A stretch of 64,000 bases of DNA. It comes from Tetracentron sinense. Taxonomy: Eukaryota > Streptophyta > Magnoliopsida > Trochodendrales > Trochodendraceae. Location of the stretch: positions 2,234,501 to 2,298,500 of the forward strand of contig CM026560.1 in assembly GCA_015143295.1 (NCBI GenBank). Direction: 5' to 3'. Under the pieces are notes generated by a model, which was given only the letters and a program-made list of their open reading frames with translations, was not told the origin of the DNA and did not search any database. The position numbers were made by a program, and so were the translations under genes. This document shows positions 22,345 to 33,775 of the stretch, piece after piece. Numbering within the stretch: the stretch's first letter is position 1; every line of letters begins with the position of its first letter.

Positions 22345-24115
22345 ATGAAGAACCCTAGCAAGAAACTAGTGGAGAAGAAGAAGAAGAGTGCAAAAGGAAA
22401 AGAAGCTGCGAGTTCTTCAGAGCAATCTCGGTCGCTCTTCATTTCCACCAAAGCTTCTAAGGGATATCAAACCGTGTTCGCCAAATGAACACCCATATTC
22501 GGTAAAATCGTGAACTTTTCTTTTTTCTCTGAAATGGATTAAACTTAATCCATGATCGGTTCAAATCCCTCCATTGGACCACATTCCTAAAATACAAGGA
22601 ATCCATGTACCCTGACCTTATGCGGAAATTCTATACCAATTTCAAATATGATGAAAAGACTGCCAAAATTTCTACTTGTATCCATGTCAAGGACTTCATC
22701 TTTCCCAGAAAAGTCCTTGAACAGATCTTTCGTCTTCCTAGTGGTGAATTCCAAATTTGCACCACAAACCAGTGGGTTGTACGTACACCCTGGTTTCAAT
22801 GTAATTAATGCCCTAAAGCTTATTTGCATCAATAAAAACATTTCCAAGGCTATCCAACCTGGCCTTAAGGACCTCACCCTAGAGGCTAGACTAATCTATC
22901 ATATTATTTCATATAATATCACTCCTAGGGGAGGTGGTAGAGACCACGTGTCTTACTTTGACGTTTTCTTGATGTGGTGCAGCCTCACCACCAAGCCTAT
23001 TGACCTGGCTTTCATTATATTTCATCATATGTTAGAGGCTTCCAAGAAGGACAGTGGTCGTCTACCTTTTGGACTTGCTTTAACACGTCTCTTCAAATTC
23101 TTCAAAATTCCCCTTCATATCTATCCTGATAGAGTGGACGCTTCAGAAAATGATTATTACTCAAAGGCCACCATCAGAAGAATGGGCTACACTTGGGTAG
23201 AAGATAATCAAGTATGGGTTTCAAAAGACTCTACTCCCTTGATTGCTCCTACCCCAGATCCTTCTACTTCAGTTCCTATTAACTCCATTCTAGACTCTAC
23301 TCCTACTCCTGCTATTTCTATCATCCCTACTTCAGTCCCTAGTCCATCTTCTTCAACAGCAGCAGCAGAGCTAGAGATGCCAGAGTCAGAGATTGAGCCA
23401 GAGAGAGGTTCCTGAGCCATCATACCAGAGAGAGGACTCATCTCAATTTGAGGATGCAGGGCACTTTGACTATCATGAGTCCCCGAGGAGACCTGCAATG
23501 TCAGAGGACCAGATGAGCCTGATAACTGGTCAGATAGCCTCCATGGCTACTAGTATGGAGCTCTTTTGGTTAAAGATGAGGGAGAGTCAACTGATATTTC
23601 AAGCTGAAATTAGAGAGAGGATAATAATTGCTCTTGAGACTAGCAAAGCTAGCATTCAGTCAGAGATGAGAGAGAGATTCGAGGCAGTAGACCCTCAATT
23701 GGATGAGATTAGTACTGATGGGGCTATGGTAAAGAACATGGTAGATTTTATTCTCTCCTTGATTGAGAGAAAGGCAGTAGATGCCTTAGAGCATAGTGAG
23801 AGATTGAGAGATTATGTCTCCAACATCAATCAGGCGGTAAAATTTCACGGTTCCTACCTTCATTAGATTTCATCATTAGTGGATGCTCAAGCTCCAATCA
23901 TTAGTGACACAGCTTCTCGAGTGACTCAGGTAGCGATTGAGCTTATGGATATTCGGGCTCGCATGTTGCACATCCCAGTTCCTTTGGATGTAGAGGTTCC
24001 AGTAAGACCTCAGGAGAGCCCACATGCGCAGACTATCTCCAGTGATAGAACTCCGACTGATCCCAAGGGCAAGGACAAGATATCTTAGAAGAGAAAGAGA
24101 GACGAAGGAAAATGA
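22345..24115 (+). pseudogene. Element C envelope-like gene, broken
   Basis: Starts at ATG 22345 with a lysine-rich N-terminus (KKLVEKKKKSAKGKEA) and ends at TGA 24113 after KRKRDEGK. The central part (MYPDLMRKFYTNFKYDEK to GYTWVEDNQVWV) is the putative plant transposon protein region (Transposase_32-like) found in Sirevirus env-like ORFs. A Ser/Thr/Pro-rich linker and a helical, coiled-coil-prone C-terminal third (23510-23850) follow. Breaks: a TGA near 22486, frame changes near 22500-22600, 22780 and 23400, and stops at 23864 and 24086. No signal peptide or clear membrane helix is visible, so an envelope role is only by analogy. It is homologous throughout to the gene at 28472-26747. Confidence 0.75.
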
Positions 24116-24315
24116 AGACATGTTTTGTTTTTCTTAATTTTTTTCCCATGTGCTGAATGGATGTATCTCTTTATGATGTATATTTCTTTGAAATACAAAC
24201 TGTTTTGAACATTTTTTTCATCTTGGAAGTACGACCTAAATGTATTGTGCATGTCATACTTTTGATATATATACAATGAAGATCTTTTCTTTGGCATATG
24301 TAATTTTTTTTATGA

Positions 24316-24650
24316 TGCCAAGGGGGAGAAATATGAACATGACTTGACTTTTTTTTATGTATTTTTTTTAAAATTTTAATGACATCACTTGTAAATGTTT
24401 TACTTGACATTGCTTGTGAATGTAATACCTTTTGAAGATGAATGCAAATTCCTTTTTGGTATTCCTGAATGAATGATGAAATATATATATCTCTTGAAAT
24501 AAATATGCATATGAGTTAAAATTTGTTAAAATTTATATGAATGCATATATTTAAGGAGAGTCACCTCAAACTATTATTTAAATCATATATTGAGGGGGAG
24601 CTTTTTCCCAAGTCATTTCATTATTATGTCATCATCAAAAAATGGGAGAT
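24316..24650 (+). promoter_or_regulatory. Element C polypurine tracts
   Basis: Three purine tracts precede the 3' LTR: CCAAGGGGGAGAAA near 24320, TTGAGGGGGAGC near 24592, and AAAAAATGGGAGAT touching the LTR at 24650. Element D shows the same three in the same order and similar spacing, so they are conserved. Multiple tracts are a known Sirevirus trait. Confidence 0.7.
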
Positions 24651-26083
24651 TGTTAGCCTAAAGGTATCCCTAATAATTTTGATTATGACACAATGATGCA
24701 ATGAGTATTTTTAATACTAATTGTTCTACAAAGTGTATGTCAATTTCAGTAAGAAACATTAGTCCACTTTTCAAGAATGACTCAACATTACCAAGATGTT
24801 CCATCAAGCAAGACAAGACTCAATGATAATAGATTCAAATTATCATTCAAGCTCAAAAGACTACTAAAGTTCAAGTCAAATAAGAACTCAAAGAGGAAAT
24901 CTAGTCAACTCTAGGTGAAGATTCAAATGAAGATTCAAGATCTCACCCAAAGTCCAAGTCGGATCATGAAGACAAAGCAAGACTTATTCAAGACAAGACA
25001 AGTGAAGACTCTCAAGAAGGTTTAAAACCATTTCTAAGAAAGTTTAGGACTTATGTAAAGAGTTCTCATTTGATTGGAAAGTTCAAAAGCTCAAGTGACC
25101 TAGATTGACATTAGGAAGCCTTGACCTATTTGGATAATATTCCAAGGCCTTAAGACATCTTAAAACATGGCTAAAACATGATAATGAAAAGCCCAAAGAC
25201 CTAGGAATTCATTCCCATCATAGAGGTCTTAAAAGATGAGAAAAATGTGAAAATACAGAGGTGTCATCGACGTCTGTAATGACAGTAGCTCAGCAAATAT
25301 TTTTTGTTCTATGTCGTCGACGTCTGAGATACACCCAGGTGTTGTCGTCGACGACAAGTTGTGGGAAATACACAGTAAACCCCAACAACTAGTTTTTTAA
25401 CGGTTGGTTTGGCCTTTAATGATCCCACAACGACACTATTCATCCATGGTCTATAAATTAGAGTTCATTTATGAACATATGAACATTAGAACAACTTAAG
25501 CCTACATTGATTATCTATCACACACATTCAATTCTCATTAAGAAAATACGATCAAAAGCTTAGAAATCCCTTTCTATCTTACTTGAGATTTAAACTCCCA
25601 ATCCTTTGAGAGATTTTTAGAGATTGTATTCCATTCTTATCTAGCTCAACAAGGAGCTCAAATTTCGGATTGAAAATTAATTTTAAATTTGTATTTGAAG
25701 AATTCAAGAGAAGGTATTCTCTTGCATTGAAGGTTTTGATCTCAAAAGGAGATTGTAAGAGGTGGTATCCCAACCTGCAAGGGATTGTAAAGGTTTGAGC
25801 TTCACCCGGTGAACAAACTCGTGTGCTAGTGGGTCGTGTTGAATCCTGTGAGCAGGAGAGCTTGAGGTGGGGAAGTAGGTTGGAATTACGGAACCTCGAT
25901 AACAATTCTTGATGTTTGTATTCCTTATCTTATCTCTTCTATATTGTTGCATTATTTATTTTAATAACTTGTTATCTTAGCTTAACCTTAAAATTCCGCA
26001 AAATAAGCTAAGTAGATTTTAAAATCGGCCATAGACCCTACTCCCCCCCCCCCCCCCCTCTAGGGTCCATTTACTGGGCAACA
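24651..26083 (+). repeat. Element C 3' LTR (1433 bp)
   Basis: Starts TGTTAGCCTAAAGG and ends GGGCAACA. It is related along its length to the 5' LTR of element G (48766-50235), including a run of 16 C followed by TCTAGGGTCC close to the end. The right flank is the truncated LTR of element D. Confidence 0.85.
25266..25460 (+). promoter_or_regulatory. Element C LTR palindrome cluster and TATA box
   Basis: ATCGACGTC (25266), GTCGTCGACGTC (25313-25324) and the perfect 16-bp palindrome TTGTCGTCGACGACAA (about 25342-25357) precede CTATAAATTA at 25451, about 94 bp downstream of the last palindrome. Elements A and G show about 92 bp. Confidence 0.6.
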
Positions 26084-26292
26084 TAAGGTTGCATGACTTG
26101 TATTTGTGAGCCCATTTTTGGATTTGCTTTGAGTCACTTTCTTTCTTCATGTCTTGATTGATGTGCTAATGTTCTTATAATCTAAATTTTACATAAACTC
26201 TATTGAAACATTAGTACAAAAATGATCATTCCATTAATGTGTTATCATCAAAATTATTAAGGGTACATAGGGTTGTAACCTTTAGGCTAACA
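26084..26292 (-). repeat. Element D 3' LTR remnant
   Basis: Reading leftward it starts TGTTAGCCTAAAGGTTAC, like the LTRs of C and G, but stops after about 209 bp at the end of element C. The rest should lie on the far side of C, left of the window. TAAGG, next to C, is the expected target duplication. Confidence 0.72.
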
Positions 26293-26706
26293 ATCTCCCT
26301 ATTTTTTATGATGAAATATTAATGTAATGAAATGAGAATAAACTCTCACTAAATATATGTTTTCAATAAAGATTTGAGGTAAGCTCCCCCTAAACATATA
26401 CACTTAAATAGATAAGACAAGTTTATTTTATTTTGCATAGTTTAGCTATTGTCATTTTAAGGCCATGATGTCAAAAATACCATTTTCAAATATGTTAAAC
26501 AATTAAAAGTACATGTACAAGCATTCAAACCATTTTAAGCAAATATCAAGTTACTTGCATTCAATTCGTACTTCCAAAATAGAAAAGATATAAACCAAAT
26601 TCATATTTGATTCGTATTTCCAATACAAAAAAGAAATACAAAGGGGAGAAAAAAAGAAATATACAAAGGGGATACAACCATTCAATACATTTTTCTCCCC
26701 CTTGGC
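26293..26706 (-). promoter_or_regulatory. Element D polypurine tracts
   Basis: On the minus strand: GCCAAGGGGGAGAAAAA (about 26706-26690), TTAGGGGGAGCTTACC (about 26392-26377) and AATAGGGAGAT (about 26303-26293) next to the LTR. Same order as in element C. Confidence 0.68.
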
Positions 26707-26746
26707 AACATCAAAACACATAGGAGAAATTTTTTTTAAAAAATCT

Positions 26747-28472
26747 TCATTTTCCTTCTTCTCTCTTCCTCTTGGACATTGTCTCCTTCTTCTTTCCTTG
26801 AAGGTCACTTGAAGAGCTATCACTAAAAATTACTTGCTCTCAAGGTCTCTCCTGATGTCTCTCTGGAACCCTCGCATCCAAGGGAACTGGAATGTGAAAT
26901 AGCTTAAACTTGACATCCATGAGCTCAATATCAACATGAGTCACTCTGGAAGTGCACTCATGAATCATAGGGTTCTGAGCCCTGAGCTACTGACCCACCA
27001 AGTCATATTTTCCATCAATGCTAGCTAATCTCTTTCCTATAGAGATGAACTCATCAAAGGCATCTTGTGCCTTTTTATGGACAAGGGTAGAGGTAGCATC
27101 GACTCAGTTCATCACAATATCCATATCTTCTTTCACAAGCCCCACACTAGTATCCAAGGTCTCAAAATGATTATTGGCAATGTCCTGAAAACTGGAGACT
27201 CTGGCCTCAAGAGCAATAAATCACTCTCTGCACTCAACTTGAAAGAACATCAAGCTATCCCTCATCTCTGACCAGAAAGCCATCATACTAGTCCCTATGG
27301 ACTCTATCTAGCTCATCATGAGTCGCATAACATCATTTGAAATGGCTAGTCTCTAAGGTGACTCAAGGAAGTCTTGAAGTCCACCTCTCTCAAACTAATG
27401 GGAGTCCTCTCTCTCTAGGATCTCTGATTCTGGCTCAAGTGCTGGCTCTGGCTCACTCTCTAGGTCTGTTGCTGCTGCGGCTGAAGAAGATGGAATATCT
27501 GATGGTCCAGGGGCAGAAGTAGAAGAAATGATAGGATTAGAATCTGGAGCAAGAGCTGGAGTAGTAGCTGGAGCAGGAGGCTTGGGTACCCAGACTTGGT
27601 GGTCTTGAACCCAAGTATATCCCATCTTCACTATGGTAGTTCGGGAGTAAAAGTCCGTATTGGATGCATTGACTTTATTACCATAGACTGATATAGGGAT
27701 TTTGAAATATTTGAATAGACGGGTGAGAGTTTGTCCAAAAGGTAGGCCCCCTGACAATTTCTTGGAGGCATCCCACATGATGTGAGTGATCATGAATGGG
27801 AGATCAATATGCTTAGTGGTGAGGATGCACCACATCAAGAAGGCATTAAAAAAAGAAACATGATCTCTACCTCTGCCTCGAGAAATGAAGTTATGAGAGA
27901 TGATATGGTGAATCAACCGAGCTTCTAGAGTTAGGTCCTTGAGAGCGGGTTGAAAAGCTTTGGTGATGTACTGTTTAGCACAAAGGAGTTTTAACGCATC
28001 AATTTCATTAAAACCTGGGTGGGCGGCCCATTGGTTGGTGGTGTAGAGTTGAAATTCACCATGGGGAAGATGAAAAATGTGTCCAAGCTGCTTTCTAGGA
28101 AAGGAATTGTCCTTCCCATTGGATATGATTGGAAATCATAAAAGAGTCTTGATCATATTTAAAATTGGTGTAAAATTGATGCATAAGGTCAGGATACATT
28201 AGCTCTTTGGATTCTAAAAATGAATTCCAATGTAAAGAGTGGAAACGGTCAGAAATGATACCTAAGCCAAACTCTTTGAATACGGAAGAATCAATGACTT
28301 CACCGTATACAGGGGCATGCTTGGTGAAGATGTCTCGGTATTTCCCCCCTGCATTCTTCGAGATAAACAATGTGAAGCTTGGAGTGGAGGAGCTTGCAGC
28401 TTCCTACCCCTTGGGGGGTTCTGGTTTCTTCTTTGCTGGAGCTTTAGCCGTCTTCTTCAATCGAGGAGGCAT
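26747..28472 (-). pseudogene. Element D envelope-like gene, broken
   Basis: Starts at ATG 28472 with a Lys/Pro-rich N-terminus (LKKTAKAPAKKKPEPP) and ends at TGA 26749-26747 after KRKREEGK, nearly the same C-terminus as in element C. The core (FISKNAGGKYRDIF, MYPDLMHQFYTNFKYDQ, MGYTWVQDHQVWV) aligns with the element C protein and its plant transposon protein region. A Pro/Ala/Ser-rich linker (PPAPATTPALAPDSNP) follows. An early stop lies near codon 22, and there is at least one frameshift between 28095 and 27916. The basic C-terminus could act as a nuclear-localisation signal, which would be odd for an envelope protein. Confidence 0.75.
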
Positions 28473-28561
28473 CTTGGATGATTTAGAACGAAATGAAATT
28501 TAGGTCAAAGATGATTTTGAAGGATTTGGAGGTTTTAGAGTGGATTATGTTAGTCTTTAGG

Positions 28562-30548
28562 TTTTGACCTAAGGCAACATCCTTGATTTTGATGCTAACA
28601 CAATGAAGGAATGAATATTGTGTTACTAATGACTCTCTTGAGTTTCTATGAAAATCAGATTAAGATGAGCATTAGAGTGTCATTCATCCAAAAAGCATGA
28701 GCTGGACCATGTTAAAGTCTATATGCAAGATCAAGTCCAAGTCAAAGTCATTCTAGCTCACATCATCAAGTTGACACAAGCTCAAGCATCAAGATAAAGA
28801 TGAAGATGAAGGAGATGGATCAACTCAAAGCTAAATCAAATCCAGTAATGAAGTGAAGACTCTCAAGGTTTTTAATGTCTTAGTTTAAGTTGAGAGTGTT
28901 TAGGACTTTTGTAAAAGTTCTCATTAGATGGTTTGGTGAAAAGCTCAAAATACCTTAGATTGACCATAAGTTCCTTAAACACATATTAAAATATGATTAA
29001 GGACCTTAAAACATGATCATCTTACTCATAATGCATAAGTACAAAACCTTGGAATCAAATCCCATCTTATAGGTTTTGAAAAATGGATTCTGAAAATTAA
29101 AATGGTCTATCCAGCACATTAGACAGACCATCCAGCGCATTATGCAAACCATCCAGTCGATCAGATGAGCCTTGTGATCGACTGGATAGAACAAAATTTT
29201 CCAAAATTTGTCTGCATGCTCTGTTAGTGTTGGAAACCACTTTGAATCCATATTAGATCATTATGAGTTGTTGTTAATCATGTTTATCTATCAATCTAAA
29301 AGTCTTTGGAACACTTAAAAATCATGTTAAAGGCAAGCCAAGTGGCCTAGGACATCATTCCAACCTTTAAAATCAAGAAAATGAGATTTCAGTGTTTTTT
29401 GGGAAAAAAAATACACTATCCAGTCAATCACAAAAGCCTTGTGATCGACTAGATAGACCAAGTTTCTCAAAACTTGGTTCTGGCCATTTTTCTCAAACCC
29501 AGAAATTTTTGGGACCCTTTTTGATCATGTAAAACGCAGAATTATGATTTACCTATTAGATAAAATATTGTTCCCCTTTTAATTTTAAGTGGAATAGGCT
29601 TTTGAATCACCCAATTCCGATAAGGGAATCAATAGTTATGGTCAAAATACTGAGAGGCAAAAACGGAGTTCTATCCAACCGATCTGGTAGAGCATCCAGT
29701 CGATTAGGAGGACCATCCAGTCGATCACACAAGCCTTGTGATCGACTGGATAGAGGAAAAAATGCCCAAAACGTGATTTTTACTGTAACGGCTATATTTT
29801 TAACGGCTCCTTTCACAGCTAATGCTTCTCCAATGGCTATATTCTTGATTGCACTATAAATTGAGATGGTTTATAAACTAAAACATCAAGAGTGATCAAT
29901 CTATCAATTCACAATCATTCACCAAGATCCAAAACTCAAATCTATCATGAAAAATTTGAAACCCCCAATACTCTGTTTTTTGAGCTAAACTCCAATCCAT
30001 CTTTTGAGAGATTTCTTAGAGTTTGTTATTCCATTCTTATCTAACTCTAAAGGAGTTTTGTATTTCGGATTCAAATCCAAATCTCTACATTGTAAAGGTT
30101 CATCCTTAGCCTCAAAGGATTGTGAAGGTTTAATCATGAGCCATAAAAGGATTGTGTAACGGTTCATCATCAGCCCGTAAAAGGATAGTAAAGGTGGTCT
30201 CCTAGCCTGCAAGGGAGTGTAACAGTTTACTCTTCACCCGGAAGAAGAGGACACGGTTTGGGAATAAAATCATAGGGAATCCTTGGAGCGGGAATAGCTC
30301 AAGGCGGGGACGTAGGTGGGTTGCCGAACCTCGTGAACAATATCCGGTGTCAAGTGTTTGCATCTCTCTAACTCTCTCTACTTGACTGATTTCCTGTTTA
30401 CACTATTCTTAAAGCAAAATTGTTAGATTCTCTATTTCCCTTTAACTTGCCTTAAAGTTGAAATTCCGCTTAGGGAATTTAGGGTAAATATTTTTTAATT
30501 GTCATAGACCCTATTCACCCCCCTCTAGGGTCCATACCTTAGGCAATA
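28562..30548 (+). repeat. LTR E: solo LTR of a Sirevirus-like family
   Basis: Begins TTTTGACCTAAGGC and ends TCTAGGGTCCATACCTTAGGCAATA. Both ends match the LTRs of C and G with point changes, including loss of the terminal TG and CA. No interior sequence is attached, and element D resumes on both sides, which fits a solo LTR. I found no clean 5-bp target duplication, so the ends are approximate by a few bases. Its poly-C tract is 6, against 16 in C and G. Confidence 0.7.
29108..29862 (+). promoter_or_regulatory. LTR E inverted-repeat cluster and TATA box
   Basis: Three hairpins with arms of the type ATCCAGTCGATCA/TGATCGACTGGAT at 29150-29188 (perfect 13-bp arms), 29416-29455 and 29719-29755, plus single half-sites. 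ACTATAAATTG follows at 29853, about 99 bp after the last. Confidence 0.6.
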
Positions 30549-30662
30549 GATTCGAATGAGATTAGAAGAGATTTGGAGAGAGAAATAAGGCTTGGAAGGA
30601 ATGGAACAGTTGATTTCGAAAGAAGGAAAAGGTTTAAGGTTTTGAAAAACTCGAATTTTAAG

Positions 30663-30813
30663 GGTTTATTTATATTTACGAATCCCATCCATTGACGGCT
30701 GAAGGGCTGCAAACAGTACCCATTGACGGATGGCCTTAGCCAGTTTCTGGATTTGAACTTTTCCTTGAGCCGTCAACGGTTGAGATACTCTGAACAGTAA
30801 CCGTCGACGATTG
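30663..30813 (-). promoter_or_regulatory. Candidate internal promoter of element D env-like gene
   Basis: On the minus strand, four copies of a C-C-G-T-[CT]-[GA]-A-C-G-G-like site (near 30813-30799, 30782-30769, 30731-30720, 30697-30686) are followed by AAATATAAATAAA at 30677-30664. With LTR E removed, the env-like ATG lies about 210 bp downstream, close to the 206 bp in element C. The leader is CT-rich in both and shares the string CTGTTCCATTCC (ATTGTTCCATTCC in C). Confidence 0.5.
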
Positions 30814-31036
30814 AAGAGCAAAAACTGAAATTTTTTGATTTTTCAATATGAACCCAATTTTGTGTTAATTAAATTATTCATTTAACATCCAAATTTATAT
30901 TTTTCAAGCATCCAAATCAATATCTTCATTATCCAAAATAGTTTATCATACAAATCAAACATTCAATTCAATCACCAACATTGAGCATAGATAAACAATA
31001 TTCATCATTTTAAGCATTTAGGCATTTAGATATGAT

Positions 31037-32262
31037 TATTTAATATCACTTAATCTTGTCATACCTAGTTCTCTTATCAATGTACTAAATCTTTCATATT
31101 ATAGGGGTTTTGTGAAAATATCAGCAAGTTGGTTGTTTGTATCAACAAATTCTAACACAGCGTCCCCATTTTAAACATGGTCTCTTATGAAATGATATCT
31201 AATTTCAATATGTTTTGTTCTAGAATGTTGAATAGGATTTTTATTCATACAAATTGCACTAGTATTATCACATTTGATTGAAATTTTATCATAGAACAAT
31301 TTGAAGTCCTCAAATTATTGTTTCATGTATAGAGTTTGAGTACAACAACTCCCAGTTGCTACATACTCAACCTCAACTGTAGATAGAGCAACAGAGTTTT
31401 GTTTCTTGTTAAACCATGAAACTAGAGACTGTCATAAGAAGTGACAAATGTCACTTGTGCTTTTCTTATCAACTTGGCATCCAGCAAAATCAGGATCAGA
31501 ATAACTAACAAGTTCAAGTGTAGTGTTCTTAGGTTATAAAAGTCCTAGATCAATTGTTCCAATATCTAAAAATTCTTTTTACTGCAGACATATGTGATTC
31601 TTTAGGATTAGATTGAAATGTAGCACATATGCAAACACTGAACATAATATCTGGCCTACTAGCAATTAGATATAATAGACTACTTATCATACCTCTATAC
31701 TTCTTTTCATCCACACTTATGTCAATTTCATCTTTGTCAAGCTTTGTTGAGAGGCTCATTGGAGTGTCAATCGCTTTGGTATTCTCCATACCAAATTTCT
31801 TGAGTAGCTCCCTTGTATACTTTGCGTGATTGATGAAGGTTCATTCCTTGGTTTACTTGATTTGAAGTCTGAGAAAGAAGGTCAATTCTCTCATCATACT
31901 CATCTCAAACTAATTTTGCATTATTTTGGAAAATTCTTGACACAAGAATTCATTAGTGGAACCAAATATAATATCATCAACATATATTTGTATTATAAGC
32001 ATATCATCATTTTTGCATTTTATAAATAATGTTGTGTCTATCTTTCTTCTTATAAAATTATTTTCTATCAAGAAACCATTAAGACTATCATACCAAGCTC
32101 TAGGAGCTTATTTCAAACCATATAAGGCCTTAGTCAATTTAAACACATGATTAAGATATTTATAATTTTCCAATCAAGGAGGATTGTTCAACATACACTT
32201 CCTCCAATATATAACCATTTAGAAATGCACTTGTAACCTCTATTTGAAATAATTTAAAATTT
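31037..32262 (-). pseudogene. pol: Element D RT-RNase H fragment
   Basis: Begins inside RT with QIEVTSAFLNGYI (about 32250-32205), continues through a damaged LYGLK-x-APRAW block and an intact YVDD box (QIYVDDIIFGSTN, about 31995-31955), then the connection domain (MENTKAIDTPMSLSTKL, 31789) and RNase H with its D, E and D-containing motifs (YSD, EVEYVA, KCDNTSA). It ends at TAA 31039-31037 after a GMTRLSDIK-type C-terminus, like element C. Several stops and frame changes break it. Protease, integrase and the RT N-terminus are lost at the junction with repeat R. Confidence 0.8.
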
Positions 32263-33240
32263 TTATGACTTCGACTATTTATGTAAAATAATATAGAAAA
32301 ATAATATTGCTGACTTCTTTTCAATGTGATCATTTCTTCCCGCTTGTAAAATATTTCAGTTAATTAGTGCACGAACAATGGTTAGATCCGTTAGTCAAAG
32401 GAAATAGAACTATCATGCAAAAGGTTAGGGTATGGGCCAATCAATACTCACGTAAGAGAGTCTTTCACTTTAATAGACGGCAAGAGTCAAACCCTCGAGA
32501 CCCCAACATTGGTCCCTCACACCCTGACTTCATGGCGCTCAACATTAACTACTAGACTTTGGCGGCTATGGATCAATCTCAACCATCCATTCATTTCGAA
32601 ATCAAATATGCCCGTCCATTCTCACTCGTTTTTTCATGTCTCTATAATGTGTCACATGGACATTTAAGATGTTACATGTCATTGTCCCAAGCTAACCATA
32701 GTTAAATTACGAGACTCTGATTTGAACCCTATGCGAAGCTCTATATACATCCAAATTCTCTTCTTTCTTTCTCTTAGTGAAATTAGACATCTCTTTGCAA
32801 ATCATTCAAGTGGGTTTTCAGCATATCTTCTTAAAAGCTTCAGAACCTCTGGTATATGAAGCGACGGAGCTCAAGTTTAGTATCCTTTTAGCTTCATTTT
32901 GTCTACCAATGGTAGCTATCTATCTTTTGGTCAGGATTATACTTTCATACTTTGAACATCCACTACAAAGCATTGTTAATTATTTCCTAAGCAAAAGTTC
33001 CCATTCACTAGAGAATTTTGCTTTGAAACAGATAGTCATAGCATATGTGTATACACATTCACAAAGGGAAAGAGTATTCCATCTCTTCCCCTTTGTGGTC
33101 ATGTCTATCATGGGCTTTGCATACGTAACTTGTTAAGTTCTAGCAACAGTCGATGTCCTATGTGTCGACTGGATCACTCATACCATGTTGCAGAATTAAT
33201 CTCTACCAATAAGTATAGATTGTGTTAGCGTCTTTTTTTT
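32263..33240. repeat. Unclassified repeat R, copy 1
   Basis: The opening 220 bp (containing CTTCCCGCTTGTAAAATA) recurs at 33241-33472. The part from about 32495 (accccaacattggtccctc) recurs at 46113-46375. A 119-residue hydrophobic ORF (32777-33136) is not supported by the second copy. No LTR, TIR or protein family is recognisable. CAGTCGA/TCGACTG arms lie at 33147-33174. Confidence 0.6.
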
Positions 33241-33472
33241 CTTCGAGTGATTATGTAAAATAATACATAAAAAGAATAATATTGTTGACTTCTTTTCAAA
33301 GTGATCATTTCTTCCCGCTTGTAAAATATTTCAGTTAATTAGTGCATGAACAATGGTTGGAGTTGTTAGTCAAAGGAAAGAGAACTACCATGCAAGAGTT
33401 TAGGATGTGGGCCCATCAGTACTCACATAAGATAGTATTTTACAAAAATAGGAGGCAAGATTTAAACCCTTG
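33241..33472. repeat. Repeat R, copy 2, left part
   Basis: Direct repeat of 32263-32490. It stops at the left end of solo LTR X1. Joining 33472 to 46113 restores the order seen in copy 1, so copy 2 was whole before X1 arrived. Confidence 0.68.
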
Positions 33473-33775
33473 TGTAAAACCCCGGATCTCACTTTCATAG
33501 CCTGTGAATAGTGCTATGAATAGTGCAGTGAATAGTGATCATGTAATGGAAATTTCCAAATTTTGAGATAAAAAGTGCCGGAAATGGTTGTTTATATGTT
33601 AACTAAACTCAGTTAATTTTATGGGAATTTATTCACATGCTTAGAATGGATTTCCGGGCAATGGAAAAAGACGCTACGAACTGGATTTATCGGGTTTTGC
33701 CTAGAATTGGAAAATCAGATTTGAGTTGTAAGGAATTTGAATTTCTAAGTATTGTTATTGGATTCAAATGGGGGG

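Larger units (their letters stand above)
18241..26083 (+). mobile_element. Element C: Sirevirus-like copia element, 5' part outside window
   Basis: Contains the gag C-terminus, pol in the copia order protease-integrase-RT-RNase H, an envelope-like gene and a 3' LTR. An env-like ORF after RNase H is a feature of the SIRE1-type Sirevirus clade. The element was opened by the B array at 18240 and itself sits in the 3' LTR of element D. Confidence 0.85.
26084..32262 (-). mobile_element. Element D: Sirevirus-like copia element, minus strand, truncated
   Basis: Reads right to left: RT-RNase H, a candidate internal promoter, the env-like gene, purine tracts and a partial 3' LTR. It is cut on the right by repeat R inside RT, on the left by element C inside its LTR, and interrupted by LTR E in the env-like leader. 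Confidence 0.82.

Noticed and set aside
29602-29859. ORFs on both strands in LTR E
   Set aside because: They overlap the palindrome cluster and promoter of the LTR. Symmetric repeats make both strands open.
28557-30553. TTAGG as target duplication of LTR E
   Set aside because: TTAGG precedes the left end, but on the right it occurs only inside the LTR end. The right flank reads GATTC, so no duplication is claimed.
32777-33136. 119-residue hydrophobic ORF in repeat R
   Set aside because: The second copy of R does not keep the frame and no family is recognisable.
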